Shown one piece after another: positions 10,705-23,289 of a stretch of DNA of 64,000 nucleotides. Every line of letters begins with the position of its first letter. Position 1 is the stretch's first letter. The stretch comes from Glandiceps talaboti (taxonomy: Eukaryota; Hemichordata; Enteropneusta; Spengelidae): NCBI RefSeq assembly GCF_964340395.1, contig NC_135563.1, forward strand, positions 4,366,922-4,430,921, written 5' to 3'. The position numbers and the translations under genes are program-made. A model generated the notes under the pieces. That model worked only from the letters and a program-made list of their open reading frames with translations. It did not search any database and was not told the DNA's origin.

Positions 10705-13083
10705 TAGACCATTCGATATCCTGGGGGGGGGGGCTTAGAAAATTGGTGGAGAGTCATTATTTTTTTCCCACCTGCTTGCCTGAGAATTTTTTTTTCTCCT
10801 TCGCCTATGCTGGCAACTTTTTTTTTCTTTGCTTCTTTGAGATATCCGAAAATTTTTTACGTCAATGTTGAACACCTATTTTTGTTGCCACAATTTTCTG
10901 TTTGGTTTTCGCACAGGGTAATACAGAGAGTAAAAAGATGCTGTTCTATCACACACATATTTTATTTAGAAAACTACATATTTCATACATGTATGATTTT
11001 CAATTAAATTAACATCGTTGACAGTTTTTATGCCATGATATGGTGACACACTGAAAATACAAATTGGAAACTTGATTGGTGAGCTCAAACATTCAGATAG
11101 ACCGTGGGGGATGGTGTTTTTTTTCCATTGGGCCGACAAAAAGTCACTGCCCCCTGTGAATAAAATTTCATATCATCTGACAGTAAGCTGTAGAGGGAAG
11201 AGCTTTGAGACGGGGATATGTCCACCTCATGTGTGAGTGTGTGTGAATGGGGGGGGGGGGTCTAGGGGGTCTCCCCCTAGAAGCCCTGGAGGATTTTTAC
11301 TTCTAAAGGCAATGTTTAGGCTATTCACAGACACTTTCAGACAATAATTTACAAACTTTACAAAACAGCTCTAACATGTAAAAAGCAACTACGTGAGGTT
11401 GAAACATTTTTGAAATAAAGTTACATAGCATCTTGGCAGTAAGAGGTGGAGGGAAGATTGATTTGAAACTGGAACATGTCTACCTCTTACGGGGGGGGGG
11501 GTTCTAGGGGGTCTCCCCCTAGAAGCCCTGGAGGATTTTTACTCTTAAAGCCAATTTTCAGGCTATTAACAGACACTTTCAGACAATATTTTGCCAACTT
11601 TACAAGACAGCTCTAACAATTGTAAAAAGCAACTACACATGGTTGAAACATTTTTGAAATAAAGTTTCATAGCATCTTGACAGTAAGAGGTGGAGGAAAG
11701 AACTTTGATTTGAGACTGGAACATGTCTTACGGGGGGGGGGGGGTTCTAGGGGGTCTCCCCATAGAAGCCCTGGAGGGTTTTTACTCTTAAAGCCAATTT
11801 TCAGGCTATTAACAGACACTTTCAGACAATATTTTGCAAGCTTTACAATACAGCTCTAACTATTGTAAAAAGCAACTACACATGGTTGAAACATGCTTGA
11901 AATAAAGTTCCATAGCATCTTGACAGTAAGAGGTGGAGGAAAGAACTTTGGTTTGAAACTGGAACATGTCTACCTCTTATGGGGGAGGGGGGTTCTAGGG
12001 GGTCTCCCCCTTGAAGCCCTGGAGGATTTTACTCTTAAAGCCAATTTTCAGGCTATTAACAGACACTTTCAGACAATAATTTGCAAGCTTTACAAGACAG
12101 CTCTAACAATTGTAAAAAGCAACTACACATGGTTGAAACATTTTTGAAATAAAGTTTCATAGCATCTTGACAGTAAGAGGTGGAGGGAAGAACTTTGATT
12201 TGAGGCTTGGACATCTACCTCTTATGGGGGGTCCTAGGGGGTCTCCCCTTGAAGCTTTTGAAGTTTTTTTTACCAATTTTGGTGAATCTCATTATTGGTT
12301 TAACGAATGAGTGGCCTCTGGGGTGATGTGGGCCTGTAACATTGGTATAGGGGCATTGATATTGCATGTATAGTAAAGTTACTGGTGTGTTAGAGCACTT
12401 TAGGAGGTCATACCTAGTGTACAATTGAAACTTGAATTTGAGTTGTGGTGTCGATACATGTAGTGTCTGAAATAGGAAGTATATTCATCCCTTCTGACAA
12501 ATTCATACTGAAGAGACTAGAACAATTTAGATTAAGTTCTTTTATAAACTATCTAATAGTATGAAGATTACGATAACAAAACCTTCAAGTTCACTTTTGC
12601 CTCAAAGTCCAAGATAAGTGAAGCATTGATTGTGAAACAGCCAAACACTTACATGGCATGTTCTGTAACTAGTGTGGTAGCTAGGTAATACATACATGTA
12701 TTATATGTATAATTTTATTTTTTATTTTTTGTTTGAACCCTTACATGAAGTAATAATAAAACAATTTATGAAAGAAACAGAGACAAGAACAAATATATAT
12801 ATGTACCACAGGCTAACGAAACTGACTGGTCCCTGACATGTGTTTGAAAATGTTTGTCATGATTTGACAAGTGTCCTGGTTGGAGAGGTACGAGCAGGTT
12901 GAACAGTATACTGGAACCTGTGCATCATTTCCTGCCAAGACATTTTTTTTTCTAGCAGCAGTGGTCCATCTTTATTTCCAACACCCACTCACATCCTGAT
13001 TTTTTTTCAAGCAACTCCATTTGGCATCTTTTTTTCCCGAAATCGTCCAAGCCCCCCCCCCCCCAGGATATCGAATGGTCCTA
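10705..13083. mobile_element. 2.4-kb non-autonomous element with G-rich terminal inverted repeats
   Basis: The left end reads GACCATTCGATATCCTGG followed by a G-run at 10707-10733. The right end (13050-13081) is its exact inverted counterpart, a C-run followed by CCAGGATATCGAATGGTC. Just inside, CTTAGAAAATT on the left resembles CTTGGACGATT on the right (inverted), so the inverted terminus extends to about 45 bases with mismatches. No transposase frame is present inside. Bases flanking both ends read TA or CTA, which could be a TA target duplication, but this is too short to prove. The interior carries a tandem array of about 245 bp. Confidence 0.75.
11157..12256. repeat. Tandem array of about 245-bp units inside the G-terminal element
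   Basis: About 4.5 copies are seen, with the landmark GAAGCCCTGGAGGATTTT at about 11281, 11522, 11767 (as GGAGGGTTTT) and 12014. Each unit contains a G-run, TCTAGGGGGTCTCCCC, a conserved ACAGACACTTTCAGACAATA block and AAGCAACTACACATGGTTGA. Periods vary from 241 to 249 bases. Short open frames in several copies are repeat artefacts. Confidence 0.9.
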
Positions 13084-13188
13084 AACAAGGCAATACAGCA
13101 AAGTTACAGTAGAAAATACATGATTAAGACCAGTGCTGACGTGACACACCAAGTCAGACAATTTGTTTCTAAAGAACTTCCTCTTCCT

Positions 13189-13196
13189 GTAGAGAG

Positions 13197-13279
<83 letters not shown>
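13189..13279. repeat. (GA)n microsatellite
   Basis: A nearly pure GA tract of about 90 bases with one interruption (AGAAGAG) near 13211. Open frames across it encode only RE or LS dipeptides. Confidence 0.98.
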
Positions 13280-13283
<4 letters not shown>

Positions 13284-13515
13284 TTGTCGATTAATGTTCA
13301 TAAAGTGTTCAGTATACCCTCAAACCCCACCCTATGTCCTGTATTCATGTCTTCGTTATATTCATCACCGTCAAAAATACAGAGTGTAAAGTATCCTAAA
13401 AAATTAATTGTTCTGTAGCCATTACTATAACAACTTTATACGTTGGCTTAGGGATTTGTTGGAAGACAGAAGTAGTCTTTAATTCCCAATGCAAGGATAT
13501 ATAATTGTGTGGATA

Positions 13516-13961
13516 CTAACCTGAGCAGACGACAAGCTGGCAACTTATATACTCAACTTCTGCCTCCGATTCCTTCAATATCCATTCTGCACGTGAACTT
13601 GGCCGCACTCTTGCACAAAAATGAGTTACGCCGTAACAATTCACCGTGGACAAATCCAAAGTTATACCAAGATTAGCCAAGGTGAAACTTTCGTCGGGCA
13701 TCAAGTCTGTCCCTTGTTGAGCTACACTCAACTGAGCTTGTACAGCAGGAGCGGTTGGATTTCCATGATTAACACTCGTGACGAAAGCATCAATCAACCA
13801 ATTATCATCACCCACAATAGATTCAGAATTGTTTGTACTGGATATCGTGATCGTTATGTCGACAGCCTGGCCTCCACCGATACGCATAATTTTATCGTCG
13901 GGTTCGTGGATCTTTAGCTCGCTAATCCTCAGTGATACTTCCTTTGTTAGATGGTGAACTC
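13516..13961 (-). CDS. Predicted secreted beta-rich protein, main domain exon with stop
   Basis: This 446-base minus-strand exon follows an acceptor TATTGTATTTCAG and stops with TAG after CSG (stop at 13516-13518). It encodes about 148 residues with alternating hydrophobic strands: VSLRISELKIHEPDD, AVDITITISST, DNWLIDAFVTS, LANLGITLDLSTVNCYGV, HFCARVRPSS and VEYISCQLVVCSG. Four cysteines lie in the last third and could form two disulfides. The pattern (a DNW motif, a sandwich-like strand series, a Cys-rich end) resembles small extracellular domains seen in invertebrate predicted proteins, but I cannot name a family. The first two bases need one base from an upstream exon. The exon at 16807 leaves two, so a further exon is missing. 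Confidence 0.6.
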
Positions 13962-14123
13962 CTGAAATACAATATAAAAACATATCACATTAAATCTTAT
14001 TGAATTATAACCGGATATAACGTGATCGTCACTGTTTCATACTGCCATCGTACTGTGATGATTTTGTGAAATGTATACAAATGAAAACCATGTTTTATTA
14101 CGGTGTGAACTTTGCTAAGGTAA

Positions 14124-14420
<297 letters not shown>

Positions 14421-14924
14421 ATTTTATTTTATTTGGCAAAACAATATTCGGAAAATCACAACCAAAACCGTATGCAATTAATACGACAACTATGACATTG
14501 GCAGGAAGGACAAAACAGATACATCACTGATACCTTTGCTGAGGATGACACAAAAAAGTTTTTTAACAACTTATTTCCATTGTGGTCCTCACACACATCA
14601 AATATTACCAAAAAGGATAAAACGAACGATGCAATACAATACATAACAGACAAAATACATTGTGTATGAAGACCAAATATGACACGACTACATATGGATG
14701 AAAATGGAAGTAGAAGAAGACCAGACTATCTGAAACAAACGAACTCACTTTCAATTTATTCAGATAATTTCTCATATCGTGGATATAAGTTTATTACAAA
14801 TCTGATCAGTTTGATTTTGTACGGAGGGTCAAGCTTTTGTACCAATAGGAGCATGCGTAGTCATAATGGCATTGAATAAGGACTGAAGCCAACATTTTCC
14901 TCGTGCTAAAATACAAAACTTTAG

Positions 14925-15505
14925 ATTTTTGATATAGAAATTTCAACCTTCAAAGCCATGGGGTTAAAAATAACCATACTCACCAATCTGAAAACCGTCA
15001 ACTTTCTAGACATAACGCTCAACCTCAACAACGGTAAATATTGCCCATACAGAAAACCCAACGACAACCCCATGTACATACACACGCAGTCTAACCACCC
15101 ACCCAGCATCATCAAGAATATATCGTCAGCCATCGGCCGTAGAATTTCCGACATATCATCCGACGAACACATCTTCAACCAGGCAGCCCCACTATACCAA
15201 AAAACACTAAAAACCAGCGGCTACAAAGAGAACATCACGTACACCAGCACCCCGCCACAGAAAAACAAGAAAAACAGAAATAGAAACACCATCTGGTTCA
15301 ACCCACCATACAGCAAAAACGTAGCCACCAATGTAGGCAAACGATTCCTCAACCTAATCGCAAAACATTTCCCAGCAGACTCTAAGTTACACAAAATATT
15401 CAACAGAAACAATGTCAAAGTCAGTTATAGCTGCATGCCAAACATGGCTACCATAATCAAAGCGCACAACGCCACCATCTCCAACAACCGTGACGAAACC
15501 AAACC
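14925..15505 (+). pseudogene. Penelope-like element: reverse transcriptase C-terminal remnant and linker
   Basis: A TAG at 14922-14924 precedes an open frame reading FDIEISTFKAMGLKITILTN, LKTVNFLDITLNLNNGKY, YRKPNDNPMYIHTQSNHPPS and IGRRISDISSDEHIFNQAAP. This NFLDITLNL...YRKPN...SNHPPSIIK...RRISD order is the region just after the polymerase core in GIY-YIG-bearing Penelope-like retroelements of many invertebrates. The catalytic polymerase motifs are absent, so the copy is 5'-truncated. The frame runs on to a TGA at 15549-15551, but the family pattern moves to the next frame near 15505. Confidence 0.8.
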
Positions 15506-15955
15506 CACTCAAAACCATGTAATTGCAGACAGAAAGACACCTGCCCTTTGAACGGCGAATGCCAAACGGAAAATATCGTATACCAAGCCACCGTCCAGGG
15601 AAAAAAACAAACAAAAGTATATATCGGTCTAACAGAGAACAACTTCAAACAGAGATACGCCAACCACAAACAGTCATTCAAACATGAAAAACACGAAAAC
15701 AGCACAGAACTATCAAAACACATTTGGAAACTGAAAAGAAACAACGAGCCCTTTTCCATATCCTGGTCCATCAGCAAGACAGCCCAAGCATACACCAATA
15801 AAACAAAACAATGCAACCTGTGTTTAACTGAAAAACTAACCATCATTAAAGCAGAAAAAAAATCCACACTAAACAAAAGAACTGAGTTGACATCCAAATG
15901 CCGACACGAGAATAAGTTTTATTTGTCCAACTTCAATAGAGCATCTATCACCTAA
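15506..15955 (+). pseudogene. Penelope-like element: Cys motif and GIY-YIG endonuclease domain
   Basis: After a frame change near 15505 the sequence reads HSKPCNCRQKDTCPLNGECQ, then IVYQATVQGKKQTKVYIGLT, ENNFKQRYANHKQSFKHEKH and STELSKHIWKLK. This is a Cys cluster followed by a GIY-YIG nuclease: paired VY elements, arginine in QRYANH, and glutamate later in the fold. The C-terminal part has CNLCLTEKLTIIKAEKKSTL and NKRTEL, ending with TAA at 15953-15955. The nuclease half is open from end to end, but the upstream frameshift and lost polymerase make this copy inactive. Confidence 0.8.
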
Positions 15956-16156
15956 ACTAAACCCGTTAACTAACGGAACATCAAAGCCCAACATGTGACA
16001 ACCCGCCAACACCTACTTGTCCGCACCCAATAACTCACACAATAACAACCAACACCTCAACACACACAACACCAACCCACCAACACAGACAATAGTGATG
16101 ATATTTCTATTGTCTGCACTCTATATAAACACACACCCAGAGAGTAGAAACCAGCA

Positions 16157-16199
16157 GTTGTCTGATGATCGCGCAATGCGTGAAACTCCGAGTTACAAC
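16157..16199 (+). ncRNA. Candidate hammerhead ribozyme of the Penelope-like element
   Basis: The core order of a minimal hammerhead is present. Stem I 5' strand GTTGT (16157-16161) is followed by the conserved CTGATGA (16162-16168), stem II with CGC/GCG pairing (16169-16181), GAAA (16182-16185), a short stem III ACT/AGT and the cleavage triplet GTT at 16192-16194. Stem I 3' strand ACAAC (16195-16199) pairs fully with GTTGT. A T-T mismatch at the base of stem II is atypical, since G-C is usual there. Hammerheads with short stem III are known in the terminal regions of Penelope-like elements, and this one lies about 200 bases after the element's stop codon. Confidence 0.55.
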
Positions 16200-16283
16200 C
16201 AAGAAAGAGTTCCAGTACTACCAAAACTATTACGCTCTGCCACTGCGGTATAGAGCACTGTTTTAGCAGATTGATACTCACCG
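16200..16283 (+). mobile_element. 3' terminal segment of the Penelope-like element
   Basis: The block AACTATTACGCTCTGCCACT followed by GCGGTATAGAGCACTGTTTTAGCAG and GATACTCACCGAGTT ends where a TA microsatellite begins. The same block, inverted and slightly diverged, lies at 50183-50246, also next to TA repeats. This marks it as the conserved 3' end of the family. The element therefore spans about 14925-16283. Confidence 0.75.
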
Positions 16284-16423
<140 letters not shown>

Positions 16424-16555
16424 GTGTATATAATACTATATAGAGAGAGAGACAATGTCAGAGACAGACAGGCAGAGAGAGACAGAGACAGATCTAGACA
16501 GACAGACAGAAAGAGATAGAGACAGAGAGAGACATAGAGACGGACATATACGCAG

Positions 16556-16558
16556 ATG

Positions 16559-16602
<44 letters not shown>
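16556..16602. repeat. (GACA)n microsatellite
   Basis: About eleven GACA units follow a looser GAGA/GACA-rich region that begins near 16442. Confidence 0.95.
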
Positions 16603-16806
16603 CAGCTTGCCAATAACGCTCGTATGTTACTACACATATTTACAACAGTGGCAAAGGAAAATATTGCGCTATGTTTATGAAAATATTATAATATCACTAT
16701 TTAGAGTACAGACTGTGTTGAACACCCGTCTCACTAAAGCTCACATCCTCTGAAAAATAGCAAATATATTAATTGTCTTGAACATTTCAAAAATATATCT
16801 GCGTAC

Positions 16807-16939
16807 CTCCATGGCTGCAGTGTGACGTCACGGTATCGCCTTTGTCTGTGCTTTCCCACGGGGACTTCAGTCATTTCCTGTGTCATCTCAATCGTTCCTA
16901 TTTCTATTGCCATTTCATCCGTTGTAGACATATTGAAGC
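16807..16939 (-). CDS. Predicted secreted protein, second exon with RQRR site
   Basis: This minus-strand exon of 133 bases has acceptor CATATTAG and donor GGAG|GTACGC. Joined to the signal-peptide exon it reads GFNMSTTDEMAIEIGTIEMT, then QEMTEVPVGKHRQRRYRDVT and LQPW. The acidic, Met/Thr-rich segment followed by KHRQRR looks like a propeptide with a furin-type cleavage site. The phase into this exon is correct (1); the phase out (2) does not match the domain exon at 13961, so at least one intervening exon is unidentified. Confidence 0.55.
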
Positions 16940-17045
16940 CTAATATGTATGATTGTATATATAAAAAAGAATTTCATTTCAAAACAGTCAGATCTATCTC
17001 GTTGAAAAATAAATTTGAAATTTGTGAAAACAATTATCGACTTAC

Positions 17046-17097
17046 CATTGGTTTTCAGAAACAATAGTAAAAGTATAGTTGATGGTAGGTGAACCAT
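17046..17097 (-). CDS. Predicted secreted protein, first coding exon (signal peptide)
   Basis: The start ATG at 17097 opens MVHLPSTILLLLFLKTN, a compact hydrophobic signal sequence. It is followed at once by a strong donor AATG|GTAAGT at 17045 on the minus strand. The split codon (phase 1) joins correctly to the exon at 16939. Together with the RQRR site and the Cys-containing domain this suggests a small secreted or processed protein of roughly 210 residues. Confidence 0.55.
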
Positions 17098-17759
17098 TCT
17101 GCAATGAAAGTCCTGTCACAGCTTAAGTCTACACCAGTCCTGTGATTAGAATTAATCAAATATACCGTTCTGGTTAACACATGCCTGATACTAATTCCCG
17201 TCACCGTATAAGCGAATATTTTTAGAAGCTCAATGAGCTATTCAATGAGAAAGTATTTTACTCCTTTGCTGATATAAGATGTAATACTAGTAGATGATGA
17301 ATTTTCTTGGTGTCGTTTTACAAACGATAAGAGTAAAACCTTGCGACGTGTTGTCATTTTCTCTTGACTTGACCGACACTATTATACCTATCGCAAAAAA
17401 TGCACTTCAAAAGAATGTCTGACATCAGCAAACACAAAATGCACATCAAAAGAATGTCTGACATCAGCAAACACGTGCACATTCATGATATTTTAATTTT
17501 TGTGGTTATAGTACATTTCTGTTCATCTAGCCAATTACCCCTCATTATTAGACACTTGTAGGATTTTACAGCAAACGTTATAGGGGTTTGCAGGAGATGG
17601 TGTTGTCAAAAATAGCATTTAGTAGTCGTTATTTTTATCTTTTAGGCGTATAGTAAAGGAAAAAATAAAGCCATACTCTCTTTCAGGGAATTACCGAATA
17701 CTCAATTTATTGAGACAACTGTATGAAGCATAATATAACAATGAAATGAGTATAAGCTG

Positions 17760-17762
<3 letters not shown>

Positions 17763-17820
<58 letters not shown>
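17763..17820. repeat. (TG)n microsatellite
   Basis: About 28 TG units, with one slipped GGTG near the right end. Confidence 0.97.
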
Positions 17821-18697
<877 letters not shown>

Positions 18698-19449
18698 TGC
18701 CAAGGGGGCAGAAATATGTCTTGCACTTAGAATTTGGCAAGGTTGTTAATTTACAGAACTTTGCATGCAAATTACATTATATCTATTTTAGCAAACGTAA
18801 TTACATATGACAGTCATGTAAATTGTAATGTAGTTTTGTAAAGTACCTGTCGAAACGATACCACATTCAAAGGTAAAAAGAAACAGATTTAAACTGAGTG
18901 CCTAGCAAAGATATTTGGGCATATACACAGTGTTGGAATGAACACCTCTGAACTATAGCTCTTATTAATGATGTACGTACCACTTAATTTGAAAATTTTA
19001 TACGGAACTGTATGAAGTTTGAAGATTACATTGTTAACAAATTGTCTAATTATAAAAACATTAATTATGCAAATTAACTAAGTTTATACATTTCATCATC
19101 AAGCTTAAATGCCGCATGTACGTCTTTAGTATAAATGCATGTGCTAAATTGCCTGAAATTTAAAGTTTGCATTTAAAACATAATTAAAATCATTAAAAAT
19201 GTGAATTACCCATTAAAGGTAATAAAAGCTACATCAAGAAACCTCAAGTGCGTATTGTTATGATTGACATATGTACCAAATAATATGGAATTGCAGTTTA
19301 AATTCTTAAGATAAGGCTAATTACCGAAATCACTAAGTATACAAATTACTCATTACAATTATAAACAAATATGCTGATAAGCTTTTTTGTTTCTCATAAT
19401 TATTTGTACTAATTTGAAACTTGAATATGCACTTATCAAGCCACCATGA

Positions 19450-20160
19450 TAAATTAAATTCATAATTATCTGAGGTATAATGAATAAAAAAGAGTTGCCA
19501 AATTTCCTATGTTTATTAACATTTCCTCACCTGTTATGTTACAATATAATTTTTTATCAAATCTGTACACTTTCTATCTAACTGTTGTCAAAATCCGAAA
19601 TCAGCATGTAATATTAAAAATAACAGCCTGAGAGTCAATTGTTAATTTTAATAAGAAGGCTAGGAAGTCAAAATCACTCCCAAAATCCTTGGTTGGCCCC
19701 ATTATCTGCTTCAAATGTTTCCAATTGTAAACATAATATGGTGAATTTGTAGATGTTACAGAGTTAATGGGCCAGTGTTGACACGTTCAGTACTGCAATG
19801 AAAGGAATTCCACTCCTGAATTGGGGTCAAAATAAATACACACACATGGGTTTTGCAACACACTCATATGGTATTCTTCTTTACGTGTAAATGAATGACC
19901 ATCCTGACACTTCGTTATCATCATGGATCAAATGCAGCCTTTTGTAGAGGATAACGCGTATAATAAGTAAACGATGTCGAGTTTAAGAGATGTCTTTCAA
20001 GCTATAATTTCAAATTAATCCATAGCATTAGTAACATTAAATTACATTGATTTTTGTATCAGTCTTATTTCTACAAAACAATAGTATACAATTACACAAA
20101 TCCCAGCTGATTTTGGCTCCCCCACCCAGGTGTTGACAAAACTGAAATGGGGGGGGGGGG
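19450..20160. repeat. Old duplicated non-coding block, copy A
   Basis: This block matches 21910-22130 and 23290-23880 in the same order and orientation. Shared landmarks include TTATGTTACA...TATCAAATCTGT, AATATTAAAAATAACAGC, GAGAGTCAATTG, AGTCAAAATCACTCCC, GGTGAATTTGTAGATGTTAC, CCACTCCTGAATTGG, CTCATATGG and TGTCTTTCAAG. Divergence is substantial, with small indels throughout, so the duplication is old. It ends at a G-run near 20150. Confidence 0.75.
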
Positions 20161-21909
20161 GGGTTGTTAGACTGTATGATTGAAAAATTCGATTTGGTGG
20201 GGTTGAGGGGTATAATACTAAATAATTTAATTTTAGGTTATTATCTCTAAATTTTAGGATATATGCATGGCTCTACGTTGTGTTATCTTTTCTTTCTCAG
20301 AAATAAATTCTTATACATTTAATGTTTACTACTAACTGACATGTTAAGAATATTCTTGATACTGAAAGAATATGTGACAGAACATTATTAAATGCAGATA
20401 TGAAAAAATGAATACGATTGTAGCATCGTGTGTACAAAGAAAATAATAATAAAAAAGGTTTGAGACCCAATATATCAGAATGCGACTATTATCTTTTTGA
20501 GAATTATTTTTCAAAGTATTTGTACATTGTAGAGAACTAGGGTTAAAAATCACCGAGTCAAAATCAAGCATAATTTTTCAGCGTTTGTCTTCACCTCTCT
20601 TCCTCTTAATGGATATGCAATTTGAACGGTTTTGAAACGTTTTGCAATATGATGTAACGAGCTTTACTTCATACTTTACTGCATGAGATGTATTGAAACA
20701 CCTATGGGTATACATATTTGTGTTGATGTACACATAAACTTTAATATGGAAAAGAAATCTAACTAAATTAATTTCTGGGTCCAAATGCGATTTCAGCATG
20801 ACACTATACAATTTATGGATATTGCCGACGTCTAGTTTATTAACATGTACATGTCTAATTATCCGTATTTGAATAATTTTCAGTGAAAATATTGCTGATT
20901 GTCTGATCGAAAATGTAATACTCAAGTTACAGTTAGCGTAGTTTCATAACAGATCTTAAAGTAACCTCAAAGTCATGTATTGTTCAAGATTAACACAATT
21001 ACTGACTTACTGCGATGGAATTCATTAGGTATACACAGAAATACATTTAAGAGAATTCTGTCAGTGATGTTTGATGAAGTCCAGGTAGAGCGCATGCAAA
21101 CAAGAACATTACTGCTATGACATACAGGCCATTTAAATAATTAATTATACATTTGCAATTACTGATAAATACATCGTTTCCACTGACACGATGAAAAGAA
21201 AGGGTTTTTTAAAGACTTTATGTGTAACTCTCAACTTGTCAATACATTTAAAATATATCGAGGATGGAAGATTCGGATTCCCATTAAATTTAAGGAGTGG
21301 ATAAACTACACATTCCAATGTCTTGGTTTAGGTAATATAATATCAAATCCAGAACAATTTATCTGTGCTTTCTGGGCTTCTGATGTGAAAGGTTTGTTAC
21401 ATATTGTTGACAAATATGATGTGCCACAGGATCGAACAAACACTATAACATTGAATTTTGCCTATTTGTAGGGAAGGCAGGTTTCACCTGGAGACCATTG
21501 TCCTCATACTACATTACGTATTGTGTGTCTTTCAATCCATGCATACTAGAGTATACATGTAATGTGTTCACCTTTGTCTCAAACATGTACTAGCTAATTT
21601 CAACCAAACCTTCAATAGCCAATAACTTCATACTTTGCTGATTAACACCACAAACCAAATAGATATATTCATTTGTCTAAATCCACGTCATCAATAATGA
21701 GCCTTCTATCTAATAATGAAATGACTTTTGACCCTGACCTTTATTTTCAAGTTCAAATTGGCATATAGCATAAACTTCATGTTTTGCCCACTAACCACTA
21801 AACGATTTACTTAGGCTTACATTTACAGGTTTAAACTAAAACCATGATTGTCTGTATTAATTCATTTAAAACTTGGATATACAGTTACAAAATGTAGCCT
21901 GCAATATTA
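20161..21909. other. Spacer between the duplicated blocks, no gene seen
   Basis: AT-rich sequence with several open frames up to 115 codons on the minus strand (20578-20925). These lack start context, splice sites in phase or any family pattern. They are treated as chance. Confidence 0.5.
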
Positions 21910-22130
21910 TAGAAATTAAATTCATAATACGTTGAAACACAATGTATAAAAGAGCTGCCAAATACCTTATGTTTGTTAACATTTCCTCATCAATTATGTT
22001 ATAAGATTATTAGTAATTTATCAAATCTGTTCACTTTCTACCTAAGTGTGGCGAACATCAGTTTGTAATATTAAAAATGACAGCATGAGAGTCAATTGCT
22101 TATTAACTTTAATAAGTAGGCAAGAAAATA
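21910..22130. repeat. Duplicated block, copy B (left part)
   Basis: This is the left part of the second copy of the 19450-20160 block. It matches from GAAATTAAATTCATAAT through TTTGTTAACATTTCCTCATC to GAGAGTCAATTGCTTATT, and then breaks off where a separate element begins. Confidence 0.7.
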
Positions 22131-22145
22131 GCGCCAATGGCGTTG

Positions 22146-23116
22146 TAGCACAACTGTACAGTTTATAAAAATATTTACACACATACTGATCCAAGCTATG
22201 TATACGTGTTCCTTTGCTGAATGATTATCCAGTTGCCTATCCAACCCTGTTGTTATCTTTGCAATATGCGCATTTGGCTGTTGTTATGGGCGTGATCGTG
22301 TTGCTAGACATATTTGCATACATTTTTTGAATGTTCATTCACTTGTCTATGAATCTCTGATGTTATCTTTACGATATAGGTGATCATATGTCTGTTGCTA
22401 TGGGCGTGGTCTGTTTCGAGGTATATTTACATACATTTTATGAATGTTTATATATTTGTCTATTAATCCCTGTTGTTATTTTTGCAATATCTGTGATCAT
22501 TTGGCTGTTGCCATGGGCGTGGTCTTGTTGCAATGCATATTTTCATACACATTTTGAATATTTGTTCACTTGTCTAAGAATCCCTGTTGTTATTTTTGGG
22601 AAATAGACACCGTTTCGTTGTTACTATGGGCATGGTCATGGTTGCTAGAAATCTGGAAACATCTCACCAACTTTCAGTCTCATTGACCAAGTACTTTTTG
22701 AGATATAAAGTTTTGACCAAAAGTCACATTTTTACACCTTATTTGCATATCACTGATAAGTTGCTTCATCTATACACCCCAGCTGCATCCCCATTAAATG
22801 TCTGCCCAATCTGCTCAGCAGTTTTGGAATTAAGGATTTCCGACCAAAAAGACACATTTTAACCCAAATTTGCATATCACTTATGGGATCATCATGTCAT
22901 GAACAATTCTTAATATCAACACGAATATTCCCACCAAATGTCAGACCAGTCTGCCCAGTAGCTTTTGAGTTTAAACTTTTTTGACCGAAAATAAAATGTT
23001 TTGACCCAAATCACACGCCGGTGGTAAGATTTCCCAACTAGACACCCAAAGTAATATATCCACCAATTATCATGGCAATCGGTCCAGTGGTTTTTGACTT
23101 TAAGTTGTTTGCACAC

Positions 23117-23159
<43 letters not shown>

Positions 23160-23208
23160 CTTTGCCATGCCTATATCACTACTGAATCTAAGTAGTTCAG
23201 TTGTGCTA
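22146..23208. mobile_element. 1.06-kb insertion with short inverted ends and (ACAG)n tail
   Basis: Left end TAGCACAACTGTAC (22146-22159) and right end GTTCAGTTGTGCTA (23195-23208) are inverted repeats with 13 of 14 matches. The insertion splits copy B of the duplicated block, so it is younger than the duplication. Inside are repeats of TTGTTATCTTTGCAATA / TTGTTGCTATGGGCGTGGTC at about 110-base spacing. Then come several CCACCAAATGTC... / TTTTGACTTTAAG units and an (ACAG)n run at 23115-23158. Related sequence lies at 25310-25940 and 35760-36420. No coding frame is evident, so the class is uncertain (RTE-like 3' tail or a DNA element). Confidence 0.6.
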
Positions 23209-23289
23209 AAAAAAAATGCCGGTATGCTGAATGGAAAATTACCCCACTCACATGGTTTTAGAAAGGAAATTAATCAACTTTAAAAAAAG

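Noticed and set aside
13500-13520. GTTAGT after CSG as a splice donor for the secreted protein exon
   Set aside because: Reading through gives an immediate in-frame TAG, and no further minus-strand exon to the left was found, so this is treated as the terminal exon.
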